Shown one piece after another: positions 1 through 8,149 of a stretch of 64,000 bases of DNA (positions are counted from its first letter, which is position 1; every line of letters starts with the position of its first letter). The stretch is from an uncultured Bacteriovoracaceae bacterium. Lineage in GTDB: Bacteria; Bdellovibrionota; Bacteriovoracia; Bacteriovoracales; Bacteriovoracaceae. The stretch is taken from assembly GCA_950054155.1 (NCBI GenBank), contig CATLOT010000018.1, positions 17,890 through 81,889 of the forward strand. The letters run 5' to 3'. The notes under the pieces are model-generated. The model worked only from the letters and a program-made list of their open reading frames with translations. It was not told where the DNA came from and did not search any database. The translations under genes and the position numbers were made by a program.

Positions 1-1
1 T

Positions 2-106
2 CTGTTGAAAAAGAGTTCAAACTACCTCAAAAGTAGGGTTCTCCTTAGTTTTAGCAAGATTCCTGTGATCGTTAATGTTATATTGATTGTATGCGTTTTT
101 TCCTGA
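2..106 (+). CDS. possible 3' end of an upstream gene (partial)
   Basis: A reading frame is open from the window edge and ends at the TGA at 104-106, overlapping the next gene by 16 bases. The last 25 residues are hydrophobic. A second frame from base 1 ends at a TAG at 34-36, so either could be the tail of the preceding gene. There is too little sequence to say what it encodes; it is listed only to account for the first 90 bases. Confidence 0.2.
   Translation: MLKKSSNYLKSRVLLSFSKIPVIVNVILIVCVFS
76..84 (+). promoter_or_regulatory. extended -10 promoter directly before the Psd-like gene
   Basis: TGT followed by TATATT (hexamer 79-84) matches an extended -10 element. Exactly six bases (GATTGT) separate the hexamer from the ATG at 91, and no Shine-Dalgarno site is present. 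If active, transcription would start at or next to the start codon, giving a leaderless mRNA. No -35 element is visible at the usual distance. Confidence 0.4.
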
Positions 107-762
107 ATACCTCGATTTCCGTTCTTTTCATTACCTTGATTTTGGTATTCTGGCTTATTGGTTTTTACTGGTTCTCACTGCCTCTTCTTTTGATTTATTT
201 GATCATTCTCCTCTTCTCTCGCCGACTTTCACCGGCCTTTAAAGAGGATGGTACTTTAAAAAAAGGAATTTTCTACTCACCAGTAAATGGAAGGCTTGTT
301 CAAAAGACGGACTCTTTTCAGCATCCAACTTATGGAACAAATTGTACTGAGCTTGTCATTGTTTCTTCTTGGTGGCGGGAGCATGGTATTTATTTTCCAA
401 TGAAGTCTGAGGTTGATAACCTTTCTTATATTGGAAATAAGGGGCACTTTAGATATTGGTACAAAAGTCATTTTATAAAGGGCAAAGAAAGACAGCCTAG
501 CCTTGTTCTTGGCATGAGTTGTTCCAATGCCGCTTCTTTTGGAATTGAGTTTTATAAGTGCCCATTTGGTTTTTGGCCCAAATTAATAATTATCCCTGGT
601 GATCGTGGCAAGGCCCAAGTGAATATGGGCTTCTTTGGGATGGGGGGAACAACTGTTGTTTATCTTCCCTCAGAATATGAAGTCACTGCTAAAGAGGGGA
701 TGACTGTTATCGCTGGACAGACTATTCTGGCGAGAACAACCGAGCACGAAAAGGTGGATTAG
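91..762 (+). CDS. phosphatidylserine decarboxylase-like membrane protein, pyruvoyl serine replaced
   Basis: 223 aa with two N-terminal membrane segments (about 5-42). The rest follows the short phosphatidylserine decarboxylase layout: SPVNGRLV (63-70) resembles the family's SPxDGxV block, EHGIYFPMKSEV (from 97) sits where HVNRxP is expected, and GMGGTTVVYLP (183-193) aligns with the self-cleavage GST motif. The serine that becomes the pyruvoyl group is Thr187 here, and the Asn-Arg of HVNR is missing. The next gene, pssA, starts at the base after this stop, so this pair matches a pssA-psd phosphatidylethanolamine pathway in the inner membrane. Activity is doubtful: it may cleave at Thr, be a non-catalytic paralogue, or do another job. 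The family assignment is from motif layout. Confidence 0.7.
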   Translation: MRFFLNTSISVLFITLILVFWLIGFYWFSLPLLLIYLIILLFSRRLSPAFKEDGTLKKGIFYSPVNGRLVQKTDSFQHPTYGTNCTELVIVSSWWREHGIYFPMKSEVDNLSYIGNKGHFRYWYKSHFIKGKERQPSLVLGMSCSNAASFGIEFYKCPFGFWPKLIIIPGDRGKAQVNMGFFGMGGTTVVYLPSEYEVTAKEGMTVIAGQTILARTTEHEKVD

Positions 763-1503
763 ATGAGTTCAAAGCGTTTAGCTTTCTTTTTACCAAATAT
801 TTTTACAGGCCTTAACATGGCCTGTGGTTTTGCAAGTATGGTGTTGGCCTCAAGAGGACTTCATTACGAAGCGGCAATGATCCTTATTTTAGGGGCTATT
901 TTTGATTCTGTTGATGGACGAGTGGCCAGATTGACAGGAACATCTTCAAGTTTTGGTGAGCAATTTGACTCTCTTAGTGATGCCGTTTCATTTGGGGTAG
1001 CACCAGCCTTTCTTATTTTTAATAAGTACCTTTCTCAATATGGAAGACTTGGTGCTGTGATCTCTTTTGTTTATTTGCTCTGTGCAGCCTTAAGGTTAGC
1101 AAGGTTCAACGCTAATATTGCTAAGGTTCGCTCTGATTTTTTTCAGGGACTTCCCAGTCCTGGGGCAGCGATGGGAGTTTTAGGCCTTGTCCTTCTTGCT
1201 GAAAAATTTCCAGTTGTTGATGAGTATTCTCTCTATGCCCTCCCATACACCGCTATTTACGGAATTCTCATGATCACGACTATTCCCTTTCATTCCTTTA
1301 AAAATAGTGAGCTTGTGAGAAAGCATAAGAGGGCGATTCTCTTTCTCTTTTTTATTACGGCTGCGCTAACTGTCATTTATTATCAAATTGCTTTTGCATT
1401 AGGAATGGCGCTCTATGTGCTCATTTCCCTCTTCTATTACCTCTATAAAATGAAGGAATTCGGTGATGCATTTGAATGGACTGAAGAAGCTGAAGACTCT
1501 TAG
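763..1503 (+). CDS. pssA: CDP-diacylglycerol--serine O-phosphatidyltransferase
   Basis: 246 aa inner-membrane enzyme that makes phosphatidylserine from CDP-diacylglycerol and L-serine. The CDP-alcohol phosphotransferase signature is intact: DSVDGRVAR at about 48-56, then G and two further Asp residues in FGEQFDSLSD (D-G-x2-A-R-x8-G-x3-D-x3-D). About seven hydrophobic segments follow, and the length is normal for the Gram-positive/proteobacterial type II family. It starts directly after the stop of the decarboxylase-like gene, and its end overlaps the next gene by 38 bases, so the four genes to truA are probably co-transcribed and translationally coupled. Confidence 0.93.
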   Translation: MSSKRLAFFLPNIFTGLNMACGFASMVLASRGLHYEAAMILILGAIFDSVDGRVARLTGTSSSFGEQFDSLSDAVSFGVAPAFLIFNKYLSQYGRLGAVISFVYLLCAALRLARFNANIAKVRSDFFQGLPSPGAAMGVLGLVLLAEKFPVVDEYSLYALPYTAIYGILMITTIPFHSFKNSELVRKHKRAILFLFFITAALTVIYYQIAFALGMALYVLISLFYYLYKMKEFGDAFEWTEEAEDS

Positions 1504-2461
1504 CTTATTTTTAATTTTCTGTTTCTCCGCCTCTGCTAGCGATTTTGGAATCGCTATGCCCGATCAAATTCAAGAAGGTGATTATAAATTCTCTGAAGAT
1601 GATAGTGAGAACTCTAAAGATAATGGAGTTGATTTCAATTTAGGGGATAGAGGTTTTGATGGTGAAATAAAGTCAGGGCAAGAAGAAAAGCCTTTTGCCA
1701 TTATGGATGAGAATATTCCAAAGAAGCCCGATGTCGGCGAAAAAGATAGTCTTCTTCACAGTGGAAATGATGTTCCTTTTACTCACGAGGGAAGGGACTC
1801 CGTCATTACATTTAAGAATAAAGATATCCATAAAGAGATCTATAACAAGTCTGATACTGCTCTTAGCTTAAGTTACTTCATTGACCAGTATGACGTGAAC
1901 GGACGAAATGGTGTCTTTGATCGTACTTATGACTCTAACGGTGGAAAGAGAGGTGGCTCTCTTCACTTGTCTTATGATTACTATCTTACAAATGGATGGT
2001 TTAATCTCTTTTACGGGGGTGCCTTAGGTCTCGGCTTCTCAAGTGGTGAAGGCCAATTTAGTAGCTCCACCTCCGTGAACACGAACACAGAGTTTCAACT
2101 CTTCTCTGTTCCTGCTGATGTGAGATTAGGCTTTGAATTTGTGCCTTCGCGCTATTTTAAGTTAAACGTCAGTGGTGGACCCTCTGTTATGGGCCTTTAT
2201 CAATCAAGAAATGATCTTCCAAGAGGAAGTGAGGATAAGCACCGTCGTCAAATTAGCTATGGCTACTATGGACAAGCTAAACTTCAGCTCAATATGAGTG
2301 CCTTCTTTTCAAGTCTTGCTTTTAGAACCTATAGCAGTAGTGACATGACAAACCTCTTTCTCAATTTGGAAGCAAGGACCCAGAGCTTTGAAAACTTTCA
2401 AGATGATATCTCTATTACGGGCTCATCCTTTGGTTTAGGCTTCACATTTGAATACTTATAA
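1466..2461 (+). CDS. secreted outer-membrane beta-barrel-like protein
   Basis: 331 aa from the ATG at 1466, which has AAGGA eight bases upstream (a GTG at 1463 is an alternative). A signal peptide is clear: LKKLKTLSLFLIFCFSASAS, then an acidic, low-complexity stretch (about 25-110). The second half alternates aromatic and glycine-rich strands (for example WFNLFYGGALGLGFSSG) and ends in Phe-Glu-Tyr-Leu, as expected for an outer-membrane barrel. No named family is recognised. It overlaps pssA at its start and truA at its end, so it belongs to the same operon. The function is unknown; envelope location is inferred from the signal peptide and strand pattern. Confidence 0.7.
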   Translation: MHLNGLKKLKTLSLFLIFCFSASASDFGIAMPDQIQEGDYKFSEDDSENSKDNGVDFNLGDRGFDGEIKSGQEEKPFAIMDENIPKKPDVGEKDSLLHSGNDVPFTHEGRDSVITFKNKDIHKEIYNKSDTALSLSYFIDQYDVNGRNGVFDRTYDSNGGKRGGSLHLSYDYYLTNGWFNLFYGGALGLGFSSGEGQFSSSTSVNTNTEFQLFSVPADVRLGFEFVPSRYFKLNVSGGPSVMGLYQSRNDLPRGSEDKHRRQISYGYYGQAKLQLNMSAFFSSLAFRTYSSSDMTNLFLNLEARTQSFENFQDDISITGSSFGLGFTFEYL

Positions 2462-3245
2462 AGCAACTCTTAGCTATTGTGGCCAAGGCTATGAAGGATG
2501 GCAGATTCAACCTGATGGGCATAAGACTATTCAAGGTGAGCTCAATCGTTGCCTTTCTAAGATCGTAAAAAGTGAAAACCTCTCAACACTTGGTTCGGGA
2601 AGAACGGATAGTGGGGTTCATGGTATCGGTCAGGTTGTGCGTATTGAGATACCTCTAAAGATTGCACCTGAAAATCTTAGGCGTGCCCTCAATAGCCACC
2701 TGCCTGCCGAGATAAGGGTTATTGCCATTGAAGAGTGTCCAGCGAACTTTAATCCCGTCAGGGATGCTAAATGGAAGCAGTATGACTATCTTCTCTTTGA
2801 GGGTGAGAGTCTTCCCCCTCATTACTTTGGGCGATGGACCCACTCCAAATATAAGCTCTCTTTGAAAGAGATGGAAAAGGCAATCAAAGTATTTGAAGGC
2901 AGGCATGATTTTATAAACTTTTCGACGAAGGGAACCCCTGTGTCTTCAACGTGTCGCACTATTTATAGAGCAACAGTTCAGGAAATCCCCCTCGACTCGA
3001 CCCTTTTTGAAAGTTGGGATGGCAAGCTTTATAAGTTTTCCTTTTTTGGGGAGGGCTTCTTAAAGCAGATGGTGAGGCTGCTTGTGGGGGCATGCATAAA
3101 GTCTGGGCGCGGGAAACTTCAACCTGTCGAAATTTCATCATTTCTCGGAGAAGAAAAAGAGGATAAGTGCGCAGCAGTTGCACCAAGTGATGGCCTTTAT
3201 CTGAAACACGTAGAATACCTTAAAGACTGGTCTCTGAGCGATTGA
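2448..3245 (+). CDS. truA: tRNA pseudouridine(38-40) synthase
   Basis: 265 aa cytoplasmic enzyme that isomerises uridines 38-40 in the anticodon stem-loop of many tRNAs. The catalytic block GSGRTDSGVHG is present at about 49-59 with the nucleophilic Asp, and the N-terminal GYEGWQIQP and the FKQMVRLLVG-type C-terminal segment (here FLKQMVRLLVG) are typical of TruA. The start codon is TTG, overlapping the end of the preceding barrel gene by 14 bases, which implies coupled translation. The length is normal. Confidence 0.95.
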   Translation: MNTYKATLSYCGQGYEGWQIQPDGHKTIQGELNRCLSKIVKSENLSTLGSGRTDSGVHGIGQVVRIEIPLKIAPENLRRALNSHLPAEIRVIAIEECPANFNPVRDAKWKQYDYLLFEGESLPPHYFGRWTHSKYKLSLKEMEKAIKVFEGRHDFINFSTKGTPVSSTCRTIYRATVQEIPLDSTLFESWDGKLYKFSFFGEGFLKQMVRLLVGACIKSGRGKLQPVEISSFLGEEKEDKCAAVAPSDGLYLKHVEYLKDWSLSD

Positions 3246-3268
3246 CAAATAGCCTCCAGCCCGATAAT
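3242..3268 (+). promoter_or_regulatory. candidate tig promoter
   Basis: A perfect TTGACA (3242-3247, overlapping the truA stop) lies 15 bases upstream of GATAAT (3263-3268). The spacer is short for sigma-70, so activity is uncertain, but it is the best promoter in the 91-base gap before tig. Confidence 0.4.
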
Positions 3269-3336
3269 TTCCTGTAAATTTAATAGCCTATCGTCATAGA
3301 CAAATTATTACTGCACTGCCACGAAGAGGATGTGAA

Positions 3337-4626
3337 ATGTCTTATCAAGTTCAAGAAGTTAATGGTTGCACCAAAAAAATCGTTTTTAATTTTGAAAGTC
3401 TCGATCTAACGACTGAAATTAAAAATGCACTCGTAAAAAAGCAAAAAGAAGTAAGCCTTAAGGGTTTCAGAAAAGGGAAAGCTCCTCTTTCTGTTGTTGA
3501 AAAAATGTACCGTCCTCAAGTTGAGAATGATGCTCTTAATAGCTTTATCCAAAATCAAATGTACGAAGCAGTTTCTAAAGAGGATCTTCGTGTTGTTGGT
3601 TACCCCGCATTTGAAAATATGAATTATGAGCCAGGAAAGTCTGTAAGCTTTGATGCTGTTGTAGAGATTTTTCCAGAAGTTGAGCTTAAAGATATGAAAG
3701 GTCTATCTTTCACAAAAGATAAAGTAGAGTTCGAAGACTCTGACCTTGATGATGCTCGTAAGAACTACCTTAACTCTAAAGCAGAGATGAAAGAGTTTGA
3801 AGATGAGTCTGCAGCCCTCGATAAAGGTCACTTTGCTGTGATGAACTTTGAAGGTGAAAGAGCAAATGGTGAAAAACCAGAGAATATGAAAGGTGAAGAG
3901 TTCCTTCTTGAGATTGGCTCTGGCCAATTTATTCCAGGATTTGAAGATCAAATGATTGGAATGAAAAAAGGTGAGAAGAAGACTCTAGAAGTAACTTTCC
4001 CTGAAGACTACCAAGCTGCAGATCTTCAAGGTGAGCTCGTTAAGTTTCATGTTGAGCTTCTTGAAATCAAAGAAAAGAACTACCCAGAATTTACTGATGA
4101 ACTTGCAAAAGAATTTGGTTTTGATTCGGTAGAAGACTTCAATGAGAAAAATAAGAAAAATATTCTTGAGCAAAGAGATCGTGCGGCTAAGCAAAAGCTT
4201 AACCAAGAAATCCTAGAGAAGCTCGTTGAGGAAAATTCTTTTGATATTCCTAATGCTCTGGTTGCTCAGCAAGAAGAACACCTTAGAGAAGACGTTAAGA
4301 GAACTCTTTCTCAGCAAGGTTTCAATGAGTCTATGATGGAAGAATATTTCCAAAAATGGGCTGGTGATCTTACAGAGAAAGCTCAGTTTCAAGTTCGTTC
4401 AGGACTTATCCTTGACTCAGTTGCTAAGCAAAACAATGTAGAAGCGACTCAGGAAGACTTTGAAGCTAAGCTTGAAGAAGTGGGAAGAACTTCTGGTCTC
4501 GAGCTAGAGCAAATTAAATCATTCTACACAAATGATGAGAGAATGAAGAATAACCTTATGTTTGCTATCCGTGAGGAAAAGACTTTCGAGAAAATCTACG
4601 ATCTCGTATCAGTTAAAGAAGCATAA
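3337..4626 (+). CDS. tig: trigger factor, ribosome-bound chaperone and prolyl isomerase
   Basis: 429 aa. The ribosome-docking loop GFRKGKAP (about 43-50) is the trigger factor signature. It is followed by the FKBP-type prolyl isomerase domain (about 165-250, with GHFAVMNFEGE and GFEDQMIGMKKGE) and the long helical C-terminal chaperone arms. Trigger factor binds the exit tunnel and shields nascent chains. AGAGGA lies six bases before the ATG. The gene is followed by two tandem terminators, so it is probably a single-gene unit with its own promoter. Confidence 0.96.
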   Translation: MSYQVQEVNGCTKKIVFNFESLDLTTEIKNALVKKQKEVSLKGFRKGKAPLSVVEKMYRPQVENDALNSFIQNQMYEAVSKEDLRVVGYPAFENMNYEPGKSVSFDAVVEIFPEVELKDMKGLSFTKDKVEFEDSDLDDARKNYLNSKAEMKEFEDESAALDKGHFAVMNFEGERANGEKPENMKGEEFLLEIGSGQFIPGFEDQMIGMKKGEKKTLEVTFPEDYQAADLQGELVKFHVELLEIKEKNYPEFTDELAKEFGFDSVEDFNEKNKKNILEQRDRAAKQKLNQEILEKLVEENSFDIPNALVAQQEEHLREDVKRTLSQQGFNESMMEEYFQKWAGDLTEKAQFQVRSGLILDSVAKQNNVEATQEDFEAKLEEVGRTSGLELEQIKSFYTNDERMKNNLMFAIREEKTFEKIYDLVSVKEA

Positions 4627-4656
4627 GAGAAAGCTAAAGTATTAAAATTAAGAAAG

Positions 4657-4682
4657 GCCCCACCTATGAGTGGGGCTTTTTT
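4657..4682 (+). terminator. intrinsic terminator after tig (first)
   Basis: A perfect 7-bp stem GCCCCAC/GTGGGGC (4657-4663 with 4670-4676), a six-base loop, and a run of six T directly after it. Confidence 0.9.
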
Positions 4683-4685
4683 GTG

Positions 4686-4712
4686 GGCTCATTGTCAATA
4701 ATGAGCCTTTTT
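4686..4712 (+). terminator. second tandem intrinsic terminator after tig
   Basis: An 8-bp stem GGCTCATT/AATGAGCC (4686-4693 with 4700-4707), loop GTCAAT, followed by TTTTT. It lies only three bases after the T-run of the first terminator and about 25 bases before the next start codon. Confidence 0.85.
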
Positions 4713-4737
4713 ATTGCCGAGTTATTTTGTTGAATCG

Positions 4738-5373
4738 ATGAAGCTGATATTATCTTTAGTAACTTTGTTTGCCTGTGTATCTTTGAGCGCAGCGAGTGTG
4801 AATTGTCGTAATGTTGAAGACTGCTTAACGGAGTACAGTAAGGTTTCTGGGCTCAAGCATGTCACCTATAACAATCTAAAAAAGGCGAGAGAGGATAAGC
4901 CATTTAGTTTTGAAGGAGACCTTAAAGATATTGAGGAGGCCTTCACTTTCTATTTACATCAAAATGGCTACACAAGGGTAAAGGCTCAATCGAAATCATT
5001 CTTCATCGTGCCCAGTAGGGACATTCGCTATATTCCAACGACTCTCTATAGTGGGGAAAGTCCTGCTGAAATACCAAAAAATTATGATTACATCACTGTA
5101 TCGATTGAGCTTAAAAATAAGTTACTTGGGACACAGATCACGAGAAACTTACGACCCTTTATGAGTCGCTATGGGAGAATCATTATTAATGAAGGACCTG
5201 GTATTATAACTTTTCAAGAGATTGGCGTGAATGTTCACAGAGTTTTAAAACTTGTTGAAAAAATTGATAAGCCTTTTTCAGAGAAAGAAAAGAAAGAGTT
5301 TCTTAAAAAGAAGAAGCACGATGAGCAAATGCAGATTAAGCGCTTAAAGTATTCTAAACATAAGAAAAGTTAA
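4738..5373 (+). CDS. secreted protein with a secretin N-type domain, no pore domain
   Basis: 211 aa from the ATG at 4738; a TTG further upstream would lie inside the terminator tail. Signal peptide MKLILSLVTLFACVSLSAAS. The middle part (about 105-180) reads like a secretin N-domain: a strand, a helix, LRPFMSRYGRIIINEGPGI and then NVHRVLKLVEKIDKP, which matches the usual N1 ending N-x-x-R-(I/V)...IDxP. No C-terminal secretin pore domain follows, and the end is lysine-rich. It could be a periplasmic partner or pilotin-like accessory of a secretin, or a stand-alone use of the fold. A -10-like TATTTT (4723-4728) precedes it. The function is inferred from fold resemblance only. Confidence 0.6.
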   Translation: MKLILSLVTLFACVSLSAASVNCRNVEDCLTEYSKVSGLKHVTYNNLKKAREDKPFSFEGDLKDIEEAFTFYLHQNGYTRVKAQSKSFFIVPSRDIRYIPTTLYSGESPAEIPKNYDYITVSIELKNKLLGTQITRNLRPFMSRYGRIIINEGPGIITFQEIGVNVHRVLKLVEKIDKPFSEKEKKEFLKKKKHDEQMQIKRLKYSKHKKS

Positions 5374-5376
5374 AAA

Positions 5377-5405
5377 AAGAGGGGCTTTAGGCCCCTTTCT
5401 TATTT
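5377..5405. terminator. bidirectional terminator between convergent genes
   Basis: Stem GGGGC/GCCCC (5381-5385 with 5391-5395), extended by A/T-rich flanks. T-rich tracts follow on both strands (TTTCTTATTTTT on +, TCTTTTTTT on -), so it can serve both the secretin-N gene and the flavin reductase gene. Confidence 0.8.
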
Positions 5406-6026
5406 TTGAATTTGCGCTTGCATTAGGCGTTCAAGCTGAATTCGATGATCACATAAAATCCAATCGTTCCCAGCACCTCTACCAACTGGAGCAAACTTTT
5501 CAGTGCTGATACGACCCTCGTCGAGTAGTTCCTCACTAATATGGACCTTAACGACTTCGCCAGTAATGATTTGGCCTTGTCCAGGTTGATCTCCATAGCT
5601 TAGATGATCTCTATAGACGCATTCAAAATGAATGAGGCTCTCTTTTACTCGACGGGCTTTAACCTTCTCTGAGTCAATCGCTGTGAGACCTGCATGGGTA
5701 AATTCATCGGATCCATAGGGTAACTCAGCAGAAGTGGCATTAATCTTATCAACAATCCCTTCTGAGACAAAGTTGATGACGAATTCTTTTTCACGAAAAA
5801 TATTACGAGGGGTATCCTTCATTTCTCCCGTTGAGCTTCTAATCAGGGGAGAGAAAGCTACAATCATCGGCTTAGCAGATACCGCCGTAAAAAAACTAAA
5901 GGGCGCCACATTGTTACTGCCATCTTCATTAAGAGTTGAAACAACTGCGATAGGCCTTGGGAGAATACTTCCAATGAGAAATTTATAATTTTCCTTGAAG
6001 TCTCCATTAGTATCAAAGCTTTTCAT
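5400..6026 (-). CDS. flavin reductase-like protein (FMN-binding split barrel)
   Basis: 208 aa when started at the ATG at 6026, which has GAAGGA upstream and lies just after the stop of the homogentisate dioxygenase gene. A longer frame would extend into that gene without a ribosome site. The opening block IGSILPRPIAVVSTLNEDG, then NVAPFSFFTAVSAKPM and RNIFREKEFVINFV, is typical of the DIM6/NTAB flavin reductase family, which binds FMN in a split barrel. It is the last gene of the tyrosine-catabolism operon. Related genes sit next to homogentisate genes in other bacteria, where the partner reaction is not well defined. The specific substrate is unknown. Confidence 0.85.
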   Translation of the reverse strand: MKSFDTNGDFKENYKFLIGSILPRPIAVVSTLNEDGSNNVAPFSFFTAVSAKPMIVAFSPLIRSSTGEMKDTPRNIFREKEFVINFVSEGIVDKINATSAELPYGSDEFTHAGLTAIDSEKVKARRVKESLIHFECVYRDHLSYGDQPGQGQIITGEVVKVHISEELLDEGRISTEKFAPVGRGAGNDWILCDHRIQLERLMQAQIQK

Positions 6027-6027
6027 A

Positions 6028-7137
6028 TTACTGTCCTTCGTTTTCTTTAGGAAGCCAACTCTTCCAGTAGCCCTTGTTTTCATTTTCTAGGAACCATGAT
6101 GTGGGTTCAAGTGGGTGTCTTGTATCAATCATGACAGCAAACTCATCTGTAAAAAGTTTGTCATCACCTTTTTCAAACGCTTTTGGGTGTGGCCCGTGGT
6201 GAATTCCTTGCGGATGAAAGGTAAAAGCTCCAGCATCAATATTATCGCGGCTAAAGAAATCACCTTGATGGTAAAAGAGGACTTCATCATAATCAATATT
6301 ACTATGATAGAAGGGAACTTTGAGAACACCTTCTTTGGAGTCTTCTAAAGGTCGCGCCACGAAACTACAAACAACAAAGTTCTGAGCAACAAAGGTTGTG
6401 TGGCCAGATGGAGGAACGTGATAGCGGTGACTCATAATAGGGCAGATATCGTAAATACTTAGCAGCTTGGGGTATACTGAGCCCTTCCATCCTTTTGCAT
6501 CGAGAGGGTTAAAGGGGTAATCAACCTTAGTCATCTTTCCTAGTCTCTTGATTAAGAGCGAGTAACTTTCTTTATCCTGTTCAGTGCCTAAGGCAGCCTC
6601 TGGAGTTTGAAGAGTTGTTTGATCGTAGAGGGCATTTGGTCCAAGTATTCCACGGCTTGGCTCTTCATATTCACTTGAAGACTCGATAAGGAGAAATTTA
6701 GTTTCTTCACTAATGTAGAACTTATAAGTCGTCCCTCGAGGGATATTGATATAATCACCTTTCTTGTAATTAAGATGACCATAAATAGTCTCTAAGCGAC
6801 CCGTTCCCTCGTGAATAAAGTAAAGCTCATCAAAGTCAGCATTTCTGTAAAAGTGTTTAAAGTTACTTTTATATCGAGCGATACTGATTTGGCAGTCTTT
6901 GTTCTTAAGAACGGTTACAAAGGTGTCGTCCTCTAGTCCACGGCTAAAGGAAGGAGGGAGGCAGCGAGGCTTGAGGTCTCCTTCAATATTGCTCCAATTG
7001 ACAGGAGGGTTCTCGTGGTAGATTTGAGAGACTCTACCAAAGAAACCTTTTCGACCATGCTCTTCTTCATAGAGCCCTTCTGGAATTTTGACGTGGGCCT
7101 GTTTGGTATAAACACCACTTGCTTTAAAGCTTTCCAT
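6028..7137 (-). CDS. hmgA: homogentisate 1,2-dioxygenase
   Basis: 369 aa. It opens the aromatic ring of homogentisate to give maleylacetoacetate in tyrosine and phenylalanine breakdown. The iron ligands are visible in a double cupin: H278 in FYHSNIDYDEVLFY, E285 in the same block, and H314 in GIHHGPHP. PRGTTYKF (133-140) and the DELYFIHEGTGRLET block of the first cupin also match. The length fits the shorter bacterial branch; animal enzymes are longer. Its ATG overlaps the stop of the FAH-family gene by one base (TAATG), so translation is coupled. Confidence 0.93.
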   Translation of the reverse strand: MESFKASGVYTKQAHVKIPEGLYEEEHGRKGFFGRVSQIYHENPPVNWSNIEGDLKPRCLPPSFSRGLEDDTFVTVLKNKDCQISIARYKSNFKHFYRNADFDELYFIHEGTGRLETIYGHLNYKKGDYINIPRGTTYKFYISEETKFLLIESSSEYEEPSRGILGPNALYDQTTLQTPEAALGTEQDKESYSLLIKRLGKMTKVDYPFNPLDAKGWKGSVYPKLLSIYDICPIMSHRYHVPPSGHTTFVAQNFVVCSFVARPLEDSKEGVLKVPFYHSNIDYDEVLFYHQGDFFSRDNIDAGAFTFHPQGIHHGPHPKAFEKGDDKLFTDEFAVMIDTRHPLEPTSWFLENENKGYWKSWLPKENEGQ

Positions 7138-8147
7138 TATTTACCTCTTTTATTGCCAATTTTATTTTTCAAAGATCCAATTTTTTCAACATGAAGCTCG
7201 ATCTCATCTCCTTCTTGAATCCAACGATCAAGTTCAAGACCACAGCCTGTTCCAACTGTTCCAGAGCCGAGCACATCACCAGCGACGATAAACTCCTCTT
7301 TAGAGGCATGTTCGATCATCTGTGCCCATGTGTAGTGAGAGTCGCCTGTGTAGCCACGAGACCATTCTTCACCATTAATTTTTGCTGTCATAAGAAGATT
7401 GGGCTCTTTGCCTTCAAATTCATCTGCAGTGACAATAACAGGACCTAGTACAGAGCAGAAGTCTTTACCTTTGGCAGGGCCAAGGCGAATAGACATCTCT
7501 TTCTTTTGGATATCTCTTGCACTGATATCATTGAGGATCGTATAGCCAAAGATATGATCAAGGGCTTCTTCAGCTTTTATATTTTTTCCGTCTCTGCCCA
7601 TGACAACCGCAAACTCTAGTTCATAGTCGAGAACATTTGTATAAGATGGCCAAGGAATAGTTTCTTCTGGACCAATAAAGCCTTCAGTTGCTCCCTTATA
7701 GTAAGCAGGGATTTCATACCAGGCTTCAGGGATTGGCTCCTTTCTCTTTTCAAATCCTTTTTTGACATGCTTTTCATGTGCATAGAAGTCACGATAAGTG
7801 GAAATCTTGTCAATGGGACAGTGAAATTGAATATTCTTCTCCGTTGAGAGATCAAATGAAATTGGCGTTCCGTTTGCGAGTTCATTAATTCCGACTTTTT
7901 GAAAGAAGAGAAAAAGGGCATAGGCTTCAGTCAGGTCTTCAATAGGATCATCACTCGTTTTAAGTAGTTTGCTAAGAGACGTGGGGATTTTGTGGTTGGC
8001 CCGCTCTTCGTAATTGCTAAAGCCTTCACGCTGATAATCGAGCTGCCAGCAGAGATTGGGATCAATAAGCTGATTATCATCTGTAATGATGCCAATTCTT
8101 CTTTGTTCAATAAATGGATTCTTATAACTAAAGTTACAAATTTTCAC
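7137..8147 (-). CDS. fumarylacetoacetate hydrolase-family enzyme
   Basis: 336 aa. It probably splits fumarylacetoacetate (or maleylacetoacetate) into fumarate and acetoacetate, the final step after HmgA. The metal-binding acidic residues are in LDYELEFAVVMGRDG (about 172-186), and NDISARDIQ and GDVLGSGTVGTG are characteristic family blocks. The start is GTG at 8147, with GGGAGGG a few bases upstream. It lies between the aminotransferase and hmgA with essentially no gaps. No separate maleylacetoacetate isomerase or 4-hydroxyphenylpyruvate dioxygenase is present in the window. Confidence 0.88.
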   Translation of the reverse strand: MKICNFSYKNPFIEQRRIGIITDDNQLIDPNLCWQLDYQREGFSNYEERANHKIPTSLSKLLKTSDDPIEDLTEAYALFLFFQKVGINELANGTPISFDLSTEKNIQFHCPIDKISTYRDFYAHEKHVKKGFEKRKEPIPEAWYEIPAYYKGATEGFIGPEETIPWPSYTNVLDYELEFAVVMGRDGKNIKAEEALDHIFGYTILNDISARDIQKKEMSIRLGPAKGKDFCSVLGPVIVTADEFEGKEPNLLMTAKINGEEWSRGYTGDSHYTWAQMIEHASKEEFIVAGDVLGSGTVGTGCGLELDRWIQEGDEIELHVEKIGSLKNKIGNKRGK

Positions 8148-8149
8148 GA

